A DNA stretch of 64,000 nucleotides from Cupriavidus pauculus (GCF_002858765.1 NZ_PJRP01000025.1:1-64000), one strand, 5' to 3'. Counted from the first letter of the stretch, positions 8,679 to 18,138 are shown. The notes: generated by a model not told the origin, from the letters alone. Translations and numbers: made by a program.

Positions 8679-10061
8679 TCAGTTCAGATTCTGGGAGACG
8701 GGCCGGGAAGGCACGACGGCGGCAGCACCAGGCGTGGCCGACATGAGCTTTTCGATCTGGATGGCGGCGATCTGCAGTTCGTACTGCGCGTTGATCAGTT
8801 CGCTGCGCGCATTGCGCAGCACGCGCTGGGCGTCGAGATAGTCGAGAATGCCGCGCTCGCCAAAGCGGTAGGCGGCTTCCGCCACGCCCAGCGCCGACTC
8901 GGCTTCGCGCACGATGCCCGATTCCAGCGCGGTGACCTGTGCCTGGGTGATCTCGTACTGCTGGTAGGCGGTATCCAGTTCCTGCGCGAGCTCGAACTCG
9001 CGCGCCTCCAGCGCGGTACGCGCCTGCGTGGCCTGTGCCGTGGCTTCGCCCACCGGGCCGCTGCGGCGGTCCCACAACGGGATCGTCATCACCAGGCCGA
9101 TCTGCGAGACGTTGTTGTCCGGCTGGCGGTCGGTGCTGGCGCGCAGCGACACCTCGGGCCAGCGCAGCGAGCGCTGGTAGTCCACGCCAAGGCGGGCGCG
9201 TTCCAGTTCGCTGCGGCGCTGGTTCAGCTCGGCGTTGTTGGCCTGCATGCCGTCGCGCAGCACGGCCAGGTTCGGCACGTCGGGCGTATTGGCCAGGCTG
9301 CCCGTCAGCCCGAAGCGCGCCGGCATGGCGCCGCCCACCTGCTGGCGCAGCGTGGCCTTCGACTGGTCGACGCGCAGTTCGGCCGTCTGCAGCGTCTTCT
9401 GTGCGGCCAGCAGTTCGGTATCGGCCTTGATCAGCTCGTAGCGTGGCGCCTCGCCCACATCCACGCGCACCTTGGCGCGCTCCTGGATCTGGCGCATCAG
9501 GTTCAAATCCTCACGCGCGGCGGCCAGTTCGGTCTCGCGCCGCAGCACCTGGAAGTACGCCGTCTTGACCCGCGCGGCCAGTTCGGCCCGGAAGGTCTGG
9601 CGCTGGGCCTCGGATGCCTCCAGACCACGCCCGGCCATCTGCTGGCGCAGGTTGCGCTGGTTGGGATAGTCGAACTTCTGCACGACGGCGTATGACGGCG
9701 CGTTGCCGCTGGTCACGCCTGGCTGCTTGCCGGACAGCCGCCCGTACATCACTTCCACCTGCGGGTTCGGGTACGCACGGGCGCTGCTGATCGCGGCAGT
9801 GGCCGCGTCCACATTGGCCTGCGCGGCCTCGGTGCCCTTGTTGGTCGATTGCGCGATTTCCAGCAACTGCGACAACTCGAAGGATTCGGCCGCGGGCGTG
9901 GTGGCGCGCGGCATGGCCTTGGCCGCCAGCTTCATGCCCGGCGCGGCAGCGGTCGTGGTGGGTGTCGCGGTCGCGCTGGCCGGCATGGGCTGGGCAGCCC
10001 AGGCCGGTGCCGTCACCAACGACAGCGACGCGACCCAGGTCAACGATTTCTTGGTCTTCAT
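8679..10061 (-). CDS. czcC: CzcC-type outer-membrane efflux channel (TolC family)
   Basis: The 460-residue outer-membrane factor starts with a signal peptide (MKTKKSLTWVASLSLVTAPAWA). Two OEP repeats rich in coiled-coil helices follow (AAQANVDAATAAISSARAYP; RAYRFGERGILDYLDAQRVL region). YPNPQVEVMYG and YRFGERGILDYLDAQ are standard OEP motifs. It forms the outer exit duct of the CzcCBA tripartite pump. The start at 10061 is set by the signal peptide, and an upstream opening to 10220 has no such feature. It follows the czcI-like gene by 193 bp and is nearly contiguous with czcB. Confidence 0.9.
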   Translation of the reverse strand: MKTKKSLTWVASLSLVTAPAWAAQPMPASATATPTTTAAAPGMKLAAKAMPRATTPAAESFELSQLLEIAQSTNKGTEAAQANVDAATAAISSARAYPNPQVEVMYGRLSGKQPGVTSGNAPSYAVVQKFDYPNQRNLRQQMAGRGLEASEAQRQTFRAELAARVKTAYFQVLRRETELAAAREDLNLMRQIQERAKVRVDVGEAPRYELIKADTELLAAQKTLQTAELRVDQSKATLRQQVGGAMPARFGLTGSLANTPDVPNLAVLRDGMQANNAELNQRRSELERARLGVDYQRSLRWPEVSLRASTDRQPDNNVSQIGLVMTIPLWDRRSGPVGEATAQATQARTALEAREFELAQELDTAYQQYEITQAQVTALESGIVREAESALGVAEAAYRFGERGILDYLDAQRVLRNARSELINAQYELQIAAIQIEKLMSATPGAAAVVPSRPVSQNLN

Positions 10062-10254
10062 GTCTGAATGGTTCAAACGGTACGGCTGCCCGGCAACCCA
10101 CGACACGCGCGCCGCATGCCGGCCGGCATCGGAACACCGGGGGCAAACGGCAAACGCTTTCAGCCGCGACACAGGGCGGTCGCGGGCAGTACGGGGCGCA
10201 AGGGCAAGGAATGAGCGCACCGTCCGGCGTCAGCCGGGACGGTGGCGTGGAGAC

Positions 10255-10734
10255 TCAGACGAGGAGATTGGGCGGCCGGAACAGGCCTTCGGACTCGAAC
10301 GTCGTACGCGCCGTGGGCGCCTGGAACAGGTCGCTCACCGATTGGGCGAGTGCGAAATTGGGCAGGACAAAGAGTGCGCTGGTTTCATCGACCGCATCGA
10401 ACAGATCGAGCGGATCAAGCAGGTCAGCCGACCAGATATTGCAGTAACCGGGTGGCGGGCCGTCGTCGGCGACCTCATCGTCGGCACCGAAGTCGGGGTC
10501 GCCGGGCAGCACCAGCTGGGCGAGGTCGTCGCCGTTGGCCAGCATTGCATAGTCGGGGGCTTCGGTCGCCTGGGACGCCTGCGCCGCTTGGGCGCTTTCG
10601 GCCGTATGTGCCGCATTCGACACCTTCATCACCCGCTCCGCCTTCGGCACGGCCGCACGCACGTTCGCCGCTGCCGAAAACGACAGCGCGGACAGGCACA
10701 TGGCAGTCAGCAGGAAGAGGACGAAACGTAACAA
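10255..10734 (-). CDS. CzcI-like exported protein at the head of the efflux operon
   Basis: The 159-residue protein has a Sec signal (MLRFVLFLLTAMCLSALSFSAAANV), an Ala-rich linker and an acidic middle (DPDFGADDEVADDGPPPG). The C-terminus ends in GLFRPPNLLV. Position, orientation, size and the Pro-containing tail resemble CzcI, the small periplasmic protein preceding czcCBA in Cupriavidus and implicated in tuning its expression. Sequence similarity is judged by eye only, so the assignment rests mainly on context. The acidic segment could bind divalent cations. Transcription probably starts near 10788. Confidence 0.6.
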   Translation of the reverse strand: MLRFVLFLLTAMCLSALSFSAAANVRAAVPKAERVMKVSNAAHTAESAQAAQASQATEAPDYAMLANGDDLAQLVLPGDPDFGADDEVADDGPPPGYCNIWSADLLDPLDLFDAVDETSALFVLPNFALAQSVSDLFQAPTARTTFESEGLFRPPNLLV

Positions 10735-10765
10735 GATGGGGGCGCGATTGCAGACATTTGGCAGA

Positions 10766-10800
10766 CAATGCCGACGGCATTGCTGCGGTACAGCATTGTA
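10766..10800 (-). promoter_or_regulatory. Promoter/operator region of the czc-like operon
   Basis: A perfect 8-bp-arm palindrome, CAATGCCGACGGCATTG (10766-10782), lies just downstream of a minus-strand -10-like TACAAT (10800-10795), at about +6 to +22. No good -35 is visible, which would suit an activator-dependent or alternative-sigma promoter. The palindrome could be a repressor site or a leader hairpin. Confidence 0.4.
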
Positions 10801-10947
10801 ACCGAACGCAACAATTGACTCGGGAAACGGCTATGAGTTCCTTTCAATCCGCCTGCGCTCCCCGGCGGCGCCTAACATCAGCCGCCTGCTGGACGCCTGC
10901 CATGCCCCGCCGGCATGCCCATCAAGCCACGTCGCCGTGCGCCGGCC

Positions 10948-11919
10948 TCACCGCACCGCCACCGGATTCACATTCACCTGCGTCGACCCCACATACAGCG
11001 GCTGGCCCAGCACAAACAGGAATTCCCAGGCCTTGTCGCGCACCAGGGCGCGGCTGTCGATCAATTCCAGGTTGTAGATGCCCCGCTTGGCCAGCATGAA
11101 CTGGTTGACCGGAAACTCGTCCTTGCCGTGCGGGTTCGGGTAGACCTCCGACGCCCAGGTGTCGCCCCCGAAGGCGACGATGCCCTGGTCGGCCAGCCAC
11201 CTGGCCGCTTCCATGCCGATGCCCGGTTCCACCTCCAGGAATTGCTGGTTGTCCTTGCCGATCAGTTCGAGCCAGCCCGTGTTGAACAGCACCACGTCGC
11301 CTTTGCGCAGCGTCAGGCCCTGCTTCCGGAGCACCGCCTGGATGTCGGCTACCGTGAACTCGGTGCCGCCCGGCACGATGGCCTTGCCATAGTGCGCGGT
11401 CATGTCCAGCACCACGCCACGCGTGACCATCGGGGGCACCTTCTCCACGCCAAGCTTCTTCACGCCGTCGACCGTGACGAAATCGGCGGCCTTGTTGCCG
11501 TTGTAGTAGACGTTGTCGATGCCGATATGGCCGATGCCGTTGAGCTGGGTGCCCACGCCCGTCCACGCGTTCACCAGTTCGTCATTGAACGTGAACTTGT
11601 TCGGCCCCAGCGACTTGCCGGCCTGCTGGCCGACCTGCACGTTATAGAGCCGGAAGCTGCGGTGCCGGAACGCCGGCAGGTTCTTGTTGACGGGCACGGC
11701 CAGCGGATAGGTCCTGCCGGTCTTGACCAGCGTCACCGCCTGCCTGACCACCTCTGGTGTGAGCAGGTTCGCAGCGCCGATCTCGTCATTGGCGCCGTAC
11801 ACCGACGGGCTCCAGTCAGCGGCCGGGGCGGCCGGCTCGGCGGAAGCAGCCGAAGCCGCGGCGGCGTGGATGGCAAACGGCAATGCGGCGGCCAGGGCAA
11901 GTGTCTTCAGTGATGTCAT
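10948..11919 (-). CDS. Exported cyclase-family (kynurenine formamidase-like) hydrolase
   Basis: The 323-residue protein has a signal peptide (MTSLKTLALAAALPFAIHAA) and the putative cyclase fold. Metal-site-like segments include TQLNGIGHIGID, where the family usually has a His-x-x-x-His cluster, and LRKGDVVLFNTGWLELIG. It also carries the VAFGGDTWASEVYPNP segment of the plant/bacterial cyclase subgroup. The family includes Mn/Zn amidohydrolases such as arylformamidases. Substrate is unknown, and the exported location argues against tryptophan catabolism. It is the second gene of an operon, 18 bp after the Old Yellow Enzyme gene. Confidence 0.75.
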   Translation of the reverse strand: MTSLKTLALAAALPFAIHAAAASAASAEPAAPAADWSPSVYGANDEIGAANLLTPEVVRQAVTLVKTGRTYPLAVPVNKNLPAFRHRSFRLYNVQVGQQAGKSLGPNKFTFNDELVNAWTGVGTQLNGIGHIGIDNVYYNGNKAADFVTVDGVKKLGVEKVPPMVTRGVVLDMTAHYGKAIVPGGTEFTVADIQAVLRKQGLTLRKGDVVLFNTGWLELIGKDNQQFLEVEPGIGMEAARWLADQGIVAFGGDTWASEVYPNPHGKDEFPVNQFMLAKRGIYNLELIDSRALVRDKAWEFLFVLGQPLYVGSTQVNVNPVAVR

Positions 11920-11937
11920 CGTCAGTGTCCCGGTGTC

Positions 11938-13074
11938 TCAGGCGGCCTTGGCAGCCAGCGCGGGATAGTCGGTCAGCCCCTGCGCCCCGCCGCCGAACAG
12001 TGTGTTGCGGTCGTGGGGGGTGAGCGGGGCGCCGGCGCGCAGGCGCTCGGGCAGGTCAGGATTGGCCACGAACGGGCGGCCGAAGGCGATCAGGTCGGCC
12101 CATCCTTCGCCCAGCGCGGCGTTGGCGCGTTCGGCGGTGTACTTGCCGGCATAGATCAGCGTGCCAGGAAACACGTCGCGCAGGCGCTGCTTGAACGCCA
12201 GCGGCATGTGCGGGGCATCGTCCCAGTCGGCCTCGGCAATGTGGATGTAGCCCACGCCCAGTTCGCCCAGCAGTTTTGCTGCTGCCGTATAGGTGGTTTC
12301 CGGATCGGCGTCGACGCAGCCGTTCAGCGTGGTCAGCGGCGCCAGGCGAATGCCGACGCGGTCCTTGCTGCCCGTGCCGTCGATCAGCGCCTGGGCCACT
12401 TCGCCCAGGAAGCGCAGGCGGTTGTCCAGCGATCCGCCGTATTGGTCCGTGCGGGTGTTCGCGCCGGAATCGATGAACTGGTTCACCAGGTAGCCATTGG
12501 CCGCGTGCAGTTCCACGCCGTCAAACCCGGCCGCCATCGCGTTGCGCGCGGCCTGGCGGTATTCGTCGACGATTGCGTGGATCTCGTCCACGGACAGCGC
12601 GCGCGGCTGCGATGCCTGCACGAAGCCTGGCGTGCCGTCACGCTCGGCCACGAAGACATTGACGCCCGCCGCCTGGATGGCCGACGACGATACCGGCGAC
12701 TGGCCGTCGAGCAGGCTGATATGGCTGAGCCGCCCCACATGCCAGAGCTGCGCAAAGATGCGGCCGCCGGCGGCATGCACGGCGCGCGTCACCTTGCGCC
12801 AGCCCGCCACCTGCTCGGGCGTGTGAATGCCCGGCGTCCATGCATAGCCCTTGCCCAGCGGTGAAATCCACGTGCCTTCGCTGACGATCAGGCCGGCACC
12901 GGCGCGCTGCGCGTAGTACTCGGCCATCAGGTCGTTGGGCACATCACCGGGCTGGCTGGCGCGCGAACGCGTCATCGGCGGCATCACGATGCGGTTGGGC
13001 AGTGTCAGGTCGCCCAGCGCCCAGGGCTGGAACAGCGGTGCTTGCGAAGCGGTGTCGATCGAAGGATTGCTCAT
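11938..13074 (-). CDS. nemA: Old Yellow Enzyme family alkene reductase (NemA type)
   Basis: The 378-residue flavoprotein has the (beta/alpha)8 FMN barrel of N-ethylmaleimide/xenobiotic reductases. Seen are LPNRIVMPPMTRSRA near residues 25-39, AQLWHVGRLSH, GFDGVELHAANGYLVNQF with the substrate-binding His/Asn pair, and DQYGGSLDNRLRF. It reduces activated C=C bonds of electrophiles with NAD(P)H. AGGAG precedes the ATG at 13074. The upstream region (13118-13188) is nearly identical in layout to that of the aldo-keto reductase at 15327-16130, so both are probably induced by the same activator, plausibly in electrophile stress. Confidence 0.9.
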   Translation of the reverse strand: MSNPSIDTASQAPLFQPWALGDLTLPNRIVMPPMTRSRASQPGDVPNDLMAEYYAQRAGAGLIVSEGTWISPLGKGYAWTPGIHTPEQVAGWRKVTRAVHAAGGRIFAQLWHVGRLSHISLLDGQSPVSSSAIQAAGVNVFVAERDGTPGFVQASQPRALSVDEIHAIVDEYRQAARNAMAAGFDGVELHAANGYLVNQFIDSGANTRTDQYGGSLDNRLRFLGEVAQALIDGTGSKDRVGIRLAPLTTLNGCVDADPETTYTAAAKLLGELGVGYIHIAEADWDDAPHMPLAFKQRLRDVFPGTLIYAGKYTAERANAALGEGWADLIAFGRPFVANPDLPERLRAGAPLTPHDRNTLFGGGAQGLTDYPALAAKAA

Positions 13075-13117
13075 CGGAAACTCCTGTGTGGATCGATCGG
13101 AAGGATCGGAATGGACA

Positions 13118-13188
13118 CAGTGTGCCGATTTGTCGTTTGCAGATTAAGCCGTGAATCGACGAAATACCTTTGAACTGGAATCAACAAT
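13118..13188 (-). promoter_or_regulatory. Activator-type promoter of nemA, shared block copy 1
   Basis: On the minus strand, TTGATTCCAGTTCAA is followed by TATTTCG and then by TTAATC-N17-CACACT, a weak core promoter. The block aligns without gaps to 16179-16249. The longest shared run is GATTAAGCCGTG in plus-strand reading. The arrangement of a dyad upstream of a poor -35 fits LysR-type activation. Confidence 0.6.
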
Positions 13189-13275
13189 TAAACGACGATT
13201 CGACCGGCAGAAATGACAAGGCGCGGCACCGGAAACCGGCGCCGCGCCTGCTGGCTTGCCGTTACGGTTACCGGG

Positions 13276-15099
13276 TCAGGGTGCCGCTACCCCCCGCGTC
13301 TGCGCCGCGTACGGCGTGTAGAAGCTCGACCCCGCCCACGGCGCGGTGGCCACGTTGTACAGCGCGGCGCCCTGCGTGTAGTTGGCGCCGTCGTGCCAGT
13401 CGCCCGAGCCCTTGTATTTGGCAACCGCCGGGTACGGATACACGGGCCGCGACGCGGTGACCGCGCTGGTCATCGCATCGGTCTGGTACGTCATCACGTC
13501 GTTGGGTGCCGTGCCCTGCTCCACCCAGGCGGTGACACGCGACACCAGGTCGATATTGGGATTGCCCTCGCCGCCGCCGCAGTGGCTGACACCGGGAATC
13601 AGGTACATGCGCGCAAACCCGTCGACCGCCGATGCCCCCATCGTGCTCTGCATCGCCTCGTAGTAGGCAATGGTGAACAGCGGCGAGATGTGCTGGTCGG
13701 CCCAGCCGTGCCACAGGATCAGCTTGCCGCCGGCCTTCTGGAATGCAGACAGGTCGGGGTTGGTCGCGTCGTTCAGCGAATGGTTGGCCAGCAGGTAGTC
13801 GGTGAAGAAGTTGGCATCGTGATAGCCGAACGTGTTGATGTTCGGCATGGTGGGCGCGCCCGTAAAGATCAGGTTGTAGGCACCCGTCACGATCATGTTG
13901 CTGAACAGGCCCGTCACCGGCACGGCGGGGTCGGTCGAATTCGAGCTGGGCACTTCCACGCCGATCCAGTTGGCTTCCGAGCCGAATTGCGGCGAGCCGG
14001 CCAGCATGCGCTTGCCGTTGGTGGTATCGAACGGGCCGCTGTAGATCTGGTTCGCGGTGGCCACCTCGGCGGCCGTCAGGCACTTGCTCGTGTCGGCGGC
14101 GCCTGGCGCGCACTGGATCGAGACCGGATTGAAGTGGCATACGCGCGGGTCGGCCAGCAGCCCGTCGGGCGCACCGCTGGTGCCGCCGCACGCGGCCACC
14201 ACGGCCTGATGCAACACCTTGGCCTTGTCGGCATAGAGCACGACATTGCCGGTGTTGTCGCCGGTGGTGCTGTTCGAGATCACGTTCCAGCCGTGATAGA
14301 GCGAGTTCTGCGTCTGGAAGTGGGCGGCCGGCGCGCCGGCGATGATGCCGTTGTAGTCCGTCGGATACCGTTGCGCGGCCATCAGTGCCTCGCGGCCGCC
14401 ATCGGAGCAGCCCACGAAGTACGCGTATTTCTGCGGCTGGCCGTAGTAGGTCTGAATCAGCTTCTTGGCCGCCAGCGTGGTGATGTGCTGGCCGCGATAG
14501 GCAAAGTCGGCCTGCTTCTGCGGGTCTGACGACCATGTGGCATCCGCGCCGGTGTGGCCCATGTCGGTCGCCGCCGTGGCAAAGCCGCCCTGCTGCACCA
14601 GCGGGCAGTTGTAGCTGAAGCTGAATGCACTCTGCTTGGTCGGATCGCTGAGGTTGCCGCACAGGCCGCCGCAGCCCAGTTCGGCAAAGCGCTGCGTCCA
14701 GGTGCTGACCGGCAGTGCCACCTCGAACGTGTTGGCCGGCGCCAGCGTGCCCTTGACCGTGCAGAACTGCACCGATGCGCCGTTGACGGTTGCGGTGGTG
14801 ACCGTGGCCGATGCGATGGTGCTGCCCGTGCCGCCGATGTCCGTCAGGTCTACCGCCGCCAGCTTCGCGCAGTCCACCACGGGTGCCACCACCTGCAATG
14901 TGGTCGTGGGCGTTGCCCCCGTGCCCGGCGATGTGGTGGCCGTGCTGCTGCCCGATGACGCGGTGGAACTGCCGTCGCCGCCGCAGCCTGCCAGGCCCAC
15001 GGTTGCCACGCAGAGGGTAAGCCACGCCAGCAATGACGTGGCCGATGAACGAGCGAATGGGGCGAGCGCGAGCCGCCCGGCACGAAGCCGATTTCTCAT
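13276..15099 (-). CDS. Tannase/feruloyl esterase family lipoprotein
   Basis: The 607-residue secreted esterase has a lipobox VGLAGC (Cys39) followed by a Ser/Thr/Pro-rich linker, so it is probably anchored to the outer membrane. The tannase-family CS-D-HC arrangement is visible: GCSDGGREA with nucleophile Ser232, an Asp in LILWHGWADQHISP, and His in GVSHCGGGEG. A disulfide joins the Cys residues next to Ser and His. Family members cleave gallate, ferulate or terephthalate-monoester (MHET) bonds, and the substrate here is not determined. GGAGACATCC precedes the ATG at 15099. It lies between two co-regulated reductase genes but lacks their promoter block. Confidence 0.85.
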   Translation of the reverse strand: MRNRLRAGRLALAPFARSSATSLLAWLTLCVATVGLAGCGGDGSSTASSGSSTATTSPGTGATPTTTLQVVAPVVDCAKLAAVDLTDIGGTGSTIASATVTTATVNGASVQFCTVKGTLAPANTFEVALPVSTWTQRFAELGCGGLCGNLSDPTKQSAFSFSYNCPLVQQGGFATAATDMGHTGADATWSSDPQKQADFAYRGQHITTLAAKKLIQTYYGQPQKYAYFVGCSDGGREALMAAQRYPTDYNGIIAGAPAAHFQTQNSLYHGWNVISNSTTGDNTGNVVLYADKAKVLHQAVVAACGGTSGAPDGLLADPRVCHFNPVSIQCAPGAADTSKCLTAAEVATANQIYSGPFDTTNGKRMLAGSPQFGSEANWIGVEVPSSNSTDPAVPVTGLFSNMIVTGAYNLIFTGAPTMPNINTFGYHDANFFTDYLLANHSLNDATNPDLSAFQKAGGKLILWHGWADQHISPLFTIAYYEAMQSTMGASAVDGFARMYLIPGVSHCGGGEGNPNIDLVSRVTAWVEQGTAPNDVMTYQTDAMTSAVTASRPVYPYPAVAKYKGSGDWHDGANYTQGAALYNVATAPWAGSSFYTPYAAQTRGVAAP

Positions 15100-15326
15100 G
15101 GATGTCTCCTGGAACGGTCGCCTCTTATTGAGGCGGGGCCGGCAACCAGCGCCGCCTCGCCACGACAGTGGGCGATGAGTGAGGTGTCGGCGTCGAACCT
15201 GCACCACGGCACGCACCAACGAGACGAAGGATGCGCGGAACCGACTCGCGCGCGGTTGCAATGTGACGCACCCTCCGTTGCCGTTCGCTTATTGGAGACG
15301 ACGGCCCTTGTGTAACCGCTACGGGA

Positions 15327-16130
15327 TCAGTCCCACGCCGGCGCCAGCCCGTCGGGGCTGACCTCGCGGCCGTTGCGCTCCAGCGCGGCGATGGCCGCCA
15401 TGTCGTCGGCATCGAGCTTCAGGTCGCGCGCCAGCAGGTTGCTGGCCAGGTTCTCGCGCTTGGTCGACGACGGAATCACCGCATAGCCCAGTTGCAGCGC
15501 CCAGGCCAGCGTCACCTGGGCCACCGTGGCGTTGTGCCTGGCGGCAATGCGCGCCAGCACCGGGTCCTTCAGCACCTTGCCGTAGGCCAGCGTCATGTAC
15601 GACGTCACGGCGACGCCCTGCTCTTTCAAGAACGCGGTGAGCTTGCGGTTCTGCAGGTACGGGCTCAGTTCGATCTGGTTGGTCGCGATCTCGCCCTGGC
15701 CCACCACGTCGATGGCCTGCTGCGTCAGCGCGATATTGAAGTTCGACACGCCGATCTGGCGGGTCAGGCCACGTGCCTTGGCCTCGGCCAGCGCGGCCAT
15801 GAACTCGGGCAACGACACGCCGTTGTCCGGGGCCGGCCAGTGGATCAGCGTCAGGTCCACGTAGTCGGTGCGCAGCTTGTCCAGGCTCTCGCGCAGGCTC
15901 GGCACGAGCTTGTCGGCGGCGTAGTTCGCGGTCCAGATCTTGGTGGTCACGAACAGCGCGTCGCGCTTGACGCCGCTTGCCTCGATAGCCTGGCCCACAT
16001 CGGCCTCGTTGCCATAGATCTGCGCGGTATCGACAGCCCGGTAGTCCAGATCCAGCGCGTTACGCACCGAATCCACGGCGGCCTGGCCAGTCAGACGAAA
16101 CGTGCCAACACCAAAAGACGGGATGCTCAT
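15327..16130 (-). CDS. Aldo-keto reductase (2,5-diketogluconate reductase B-like)
   Basis: The 267-residue AKR barrel protein has the catalytic tetrad in place: Asp34 and Tyr39 (DTAQIYGNE), Lys64 (VTTKIW) and His97 (LTLIHWP). GVSNFN and NADPH-binding [13 protein letters not shown] follow near the C-terminus. It reduces aldehydes and ketones such as methylglyoxal or dicarbonyl sugars. GGAG precedes the ATG. It is short at the N-terminus, as in DkgB-type enzymes. The upstream block 16179-16249 matches that of nemA, suggesting joint control in reactive-carbonyl or electrophile defence. Confidence 0.88.
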   Translation of the reverse strand: MSIPSFGVGTFRLTGQAAVDSVRNALDLDYRAVDTAQIYGNEADVGQAIEASGVKRDALFVTTKIWTANYAADKLVPSLRESLDKLRTDYVDLTLIHWPAPDNGVSLPEFMAALAEAKARGLTRQIGVSNFNIALTQQAIDVVGQGEIATNQIELSPYLQNRKLTAFLKEQGVAVTSYMTLAYGKVLKDPVLARIAARHNATVAQVTLAWALQLGYAVIPSSTKRENLASNLLARDLKLDADDMAAIAALERNGREVSPDGLAPAWD

Positions 16131-16178
16131 CGGGTAACTCCAGTGAAATTGCGAACTCGGTCCTGTTCGGAATGACCG

Positions 16179-16249
16179 CAGTATGCCGAAGCTACCTTTG
16201 CCGATTAAGCCGTGTATTGGCGAATAACTGTTGATCTGAAATCAATAGT
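16179..16249 (-). promoter_or_regulatory. Activator-type promoter of the aldo-keto reductase, shared block copy 2
   Basis: On the minus strand TTGATTTCAGATCAA forms a TTGAT-N5-ATCAA dyad. TTATTCGCC and then TTAATC-N17-CATACT, the presumed -35/-10, follow. It aligns ungapped with 13118-13188. It begins right behind the stop of the upstream CoA ligase gene (16257). Confidence 0.6.
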
Positions 16250-16256
16250 ATACCGA

Positions 16257-17951
16257 TCAGTCATCCATCTCCTGCAGCACCCGCCACTGGATCTTGCCGG
16301 TACCGGACTTGGGCAACGCATCCACGAAGCGCACGATACGGGGCACCTTGTAGGTCGCCATGTGCTCTCTGCACCATGCGATGATCGCCGCCTCGTCGGT
16401 GCCGGGCACACCGTGCCGCCCCGGTTTCAGTACCACTACCGCCTTGACCGTCTCGCCCCGGCGCGCGTCCTGTGCGGCCACCACGCAGGCCTCGTGGATG
16501 GCCGGATGCCCGTAGAGCAGGCTCTCCACTTCGGCCGGCCACACCTTGTAGCCGTTGGCGTTGATCATGCGCTTGAGCCGGTCGCGCATGAAGAAGTAGC
16601 CCTCGTCGTCCACGTAGCCAAGATCGCCCGTACGCAGGAAGCGCTTGCCGTCCATCTCGATGAAGGTTTCGGCATCGGCCTCGGCATTGCGCCAGTAGCC
16701 GTGCATGATCTGCCCGCCGTGCAGCACGATCTCGCCCGTCTCGCCGGCCGGCAGCACCGCGAACGTGGCCGGGTCCACCACGCGGGCGTCCACGCCGAAG
16801 GTGGCCACGCCCAGACACTCGCGCTTGGCGCGATGGCGCGGATTCGACAGGATGAACGCGGCCGTCTCGGTCATGCCATACGCTTCCACATAGGGCAGGC
16901 CGAAGCGCGTTTGCAGCGTGGTAGCCACCGCTTCGGGCATGGCCGCGCCACCGCCGCCCAGGAACGCCAGGCTCGACAGGTCGCGGCCATCGATACCGGG
17001 CTGCGCGAAGAAATCCACCAGCATCGCCGGCGGCGCATTCCAGTTGCTGACCCGGAAGCGCTCGATCAGCGCCGCCGCCAGCGCCGCATCCCAGCGCGGC
17101 ATCAGGACGATGGTCGCGCCCAGATACAGCGGCGCGTGCATGCCGTTCTGCAGCCCGAGCATGTGGAACATCGGCGCCACGGCTAGGAACACGCTTTCCG
17201 GCCCGTTCGCGCGCCAGACCTGCGAGCCGGCCGCCGCGCACATCAGCGAGCGATGCGTATGCATGCAACCCTTCGGCCGTCCGGTGGTGCCCGATGTATA
17301 GGCCAGCAGCGCCAGCGTTTCCGGGCCGGCCTGATGCGCCGACGGCGACCGCTGCGCTGCCATCGCCGCCATCCAGGTCGCGGCCGGGCCAGTCATGGCG
17401 GACGCGGGCAGCGGCGTGCGTTCGCGCGCCCAGCCGGGCACCGGCAGGCCGCCGTCGTCATCCAGCGCGTCCGCATAGGCAAAGGTGACGACCCGCTCGA
17501 TGGCCCGGCCATGCAGCGGCGCCACCTGCGCGTAGAGGTCTTCGGCAACGATGGCCACGCGTGCGCCGCTATCGTCCACCACATGTTCGATCTCGCCGGT
17601 GAGCCACATCGGGTTGGCCGGCACCAGCACGGCCTCGGCACGCAGAATTGCGTAACTGGCAATGATGTATTGCGGGCAGTTCTGCGCGCACAGCAGCACG
17701 CGGTCGCCCGGTTGAACGCCGCAGTCCTGCTGCAGGTAGCCGGCCAGCCGCTCGATCTCTTCCAGCAGCCGCGCATACGCGATGGCGGTGCCGAAGTACT
17801 GGATCGCCGTCTTGCCGGGGTAGCGGCGTGCCGCGTGTTCGACGTTGTAGACCAGGCTGGTGGCCGGTACTTGGATGGCGCGCGGCAGGCCGGCGGGCCA
17901 GTGCGGCGGGACGGAGGATGTCGATGCGGGCACCATGGATGCAAGGGTCAT
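16257..17951 (-). CDS. AMP-forming acyl-CoA synthetase
   Basis: The 564-residue ANL-superfamily ligase activates a carboxylic acid to its CoA thioester through an acyl-AMP. Motifs seen are the P-loop YTSGTTGRPKG, EAYGMTE, LRTGDLGYVDDEGYFFMRDR and the C-terminal catalytic lysine region PKSGTGKIQWR. Residues about 150-200 hold a family-variable, low-similarity stretch. The substrate is not deducible, and length and motif pattern suit medium/long-chain or branched acids. The Shine-Dalgarno is weak (ACTCCACG). It is divergent from the MalT-like regulator, which may control it. Confidence 0.88.
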   Translation of the reverse strand: MTLASMVPASTSSVPPHWPAGLPRAIQVPATSLVYNVEHAARRYPGKTAIQYFGTAIAYARLLEEIERLAGYLQQDCGVQPGDRVLLCAQNCPQYIIASYAILRAEAVLVPANPMWLTGEIEHVVDDSGARVAIVAEDLYAQVAPLHGRAIERVVTFAYADALDDDGGLPVPGWARERTPLPASAMTGPAATWMAAMAAQRSPSAHQAGPETLALLAYTSGTTGRPKGCMHTHRSLMCAAAGSQVWRANGPESVFLAVAPMFHMLGLQNGMHAPLYLGATIVLMPRWDAALAAALIERFRVSNWNAPPAMLVDFFAQPGIDGRDLSSLAFLGGGGAAMPEAVATTLQTRFGLPYVEAYGMTETAAFILSNPRHRAKRECLGVATFGVDARVVDPATFAVLPAGETGEIVLHGGQIMHGYWRNAEADAETFIEMDGKRFLRTGDLGYVDDEGYFFMRDRLKRMINANGYKVWPAEVESLLYGHPAIHEACVVAAQDARRGETVKAVVVLKPGRHGVPGTDEAAIIAWCREHMATYKVPRIVRFVDALPKSGTGKIQWRVLQEMDD

Positions 17952-18138
17952 CGTGGAGTCTGGAAGTCATCGGGAAACACGGCGACCAACGATAGTACGG
18001 GGGCGCCGCATTGCGTATTTGCGATTTGCGAATCGGGCCTTCGCCTGCCGCAAACCGGGGCCGCCCCGGGTATCCATGCGCGCAAAACCCATGTAACAAT
18101 CGCGTCCACAAGAACATCGAATCAGGAGACTTTCCGCC

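Noticed and set aside
5929-8841. 970-codon open frame on the plus strand
   Set aside because: It runs antisense to czcA/czcB/czcC and its His/Arg-rich translation is the mirror of their codon bias. It has no ribosome site or domain.
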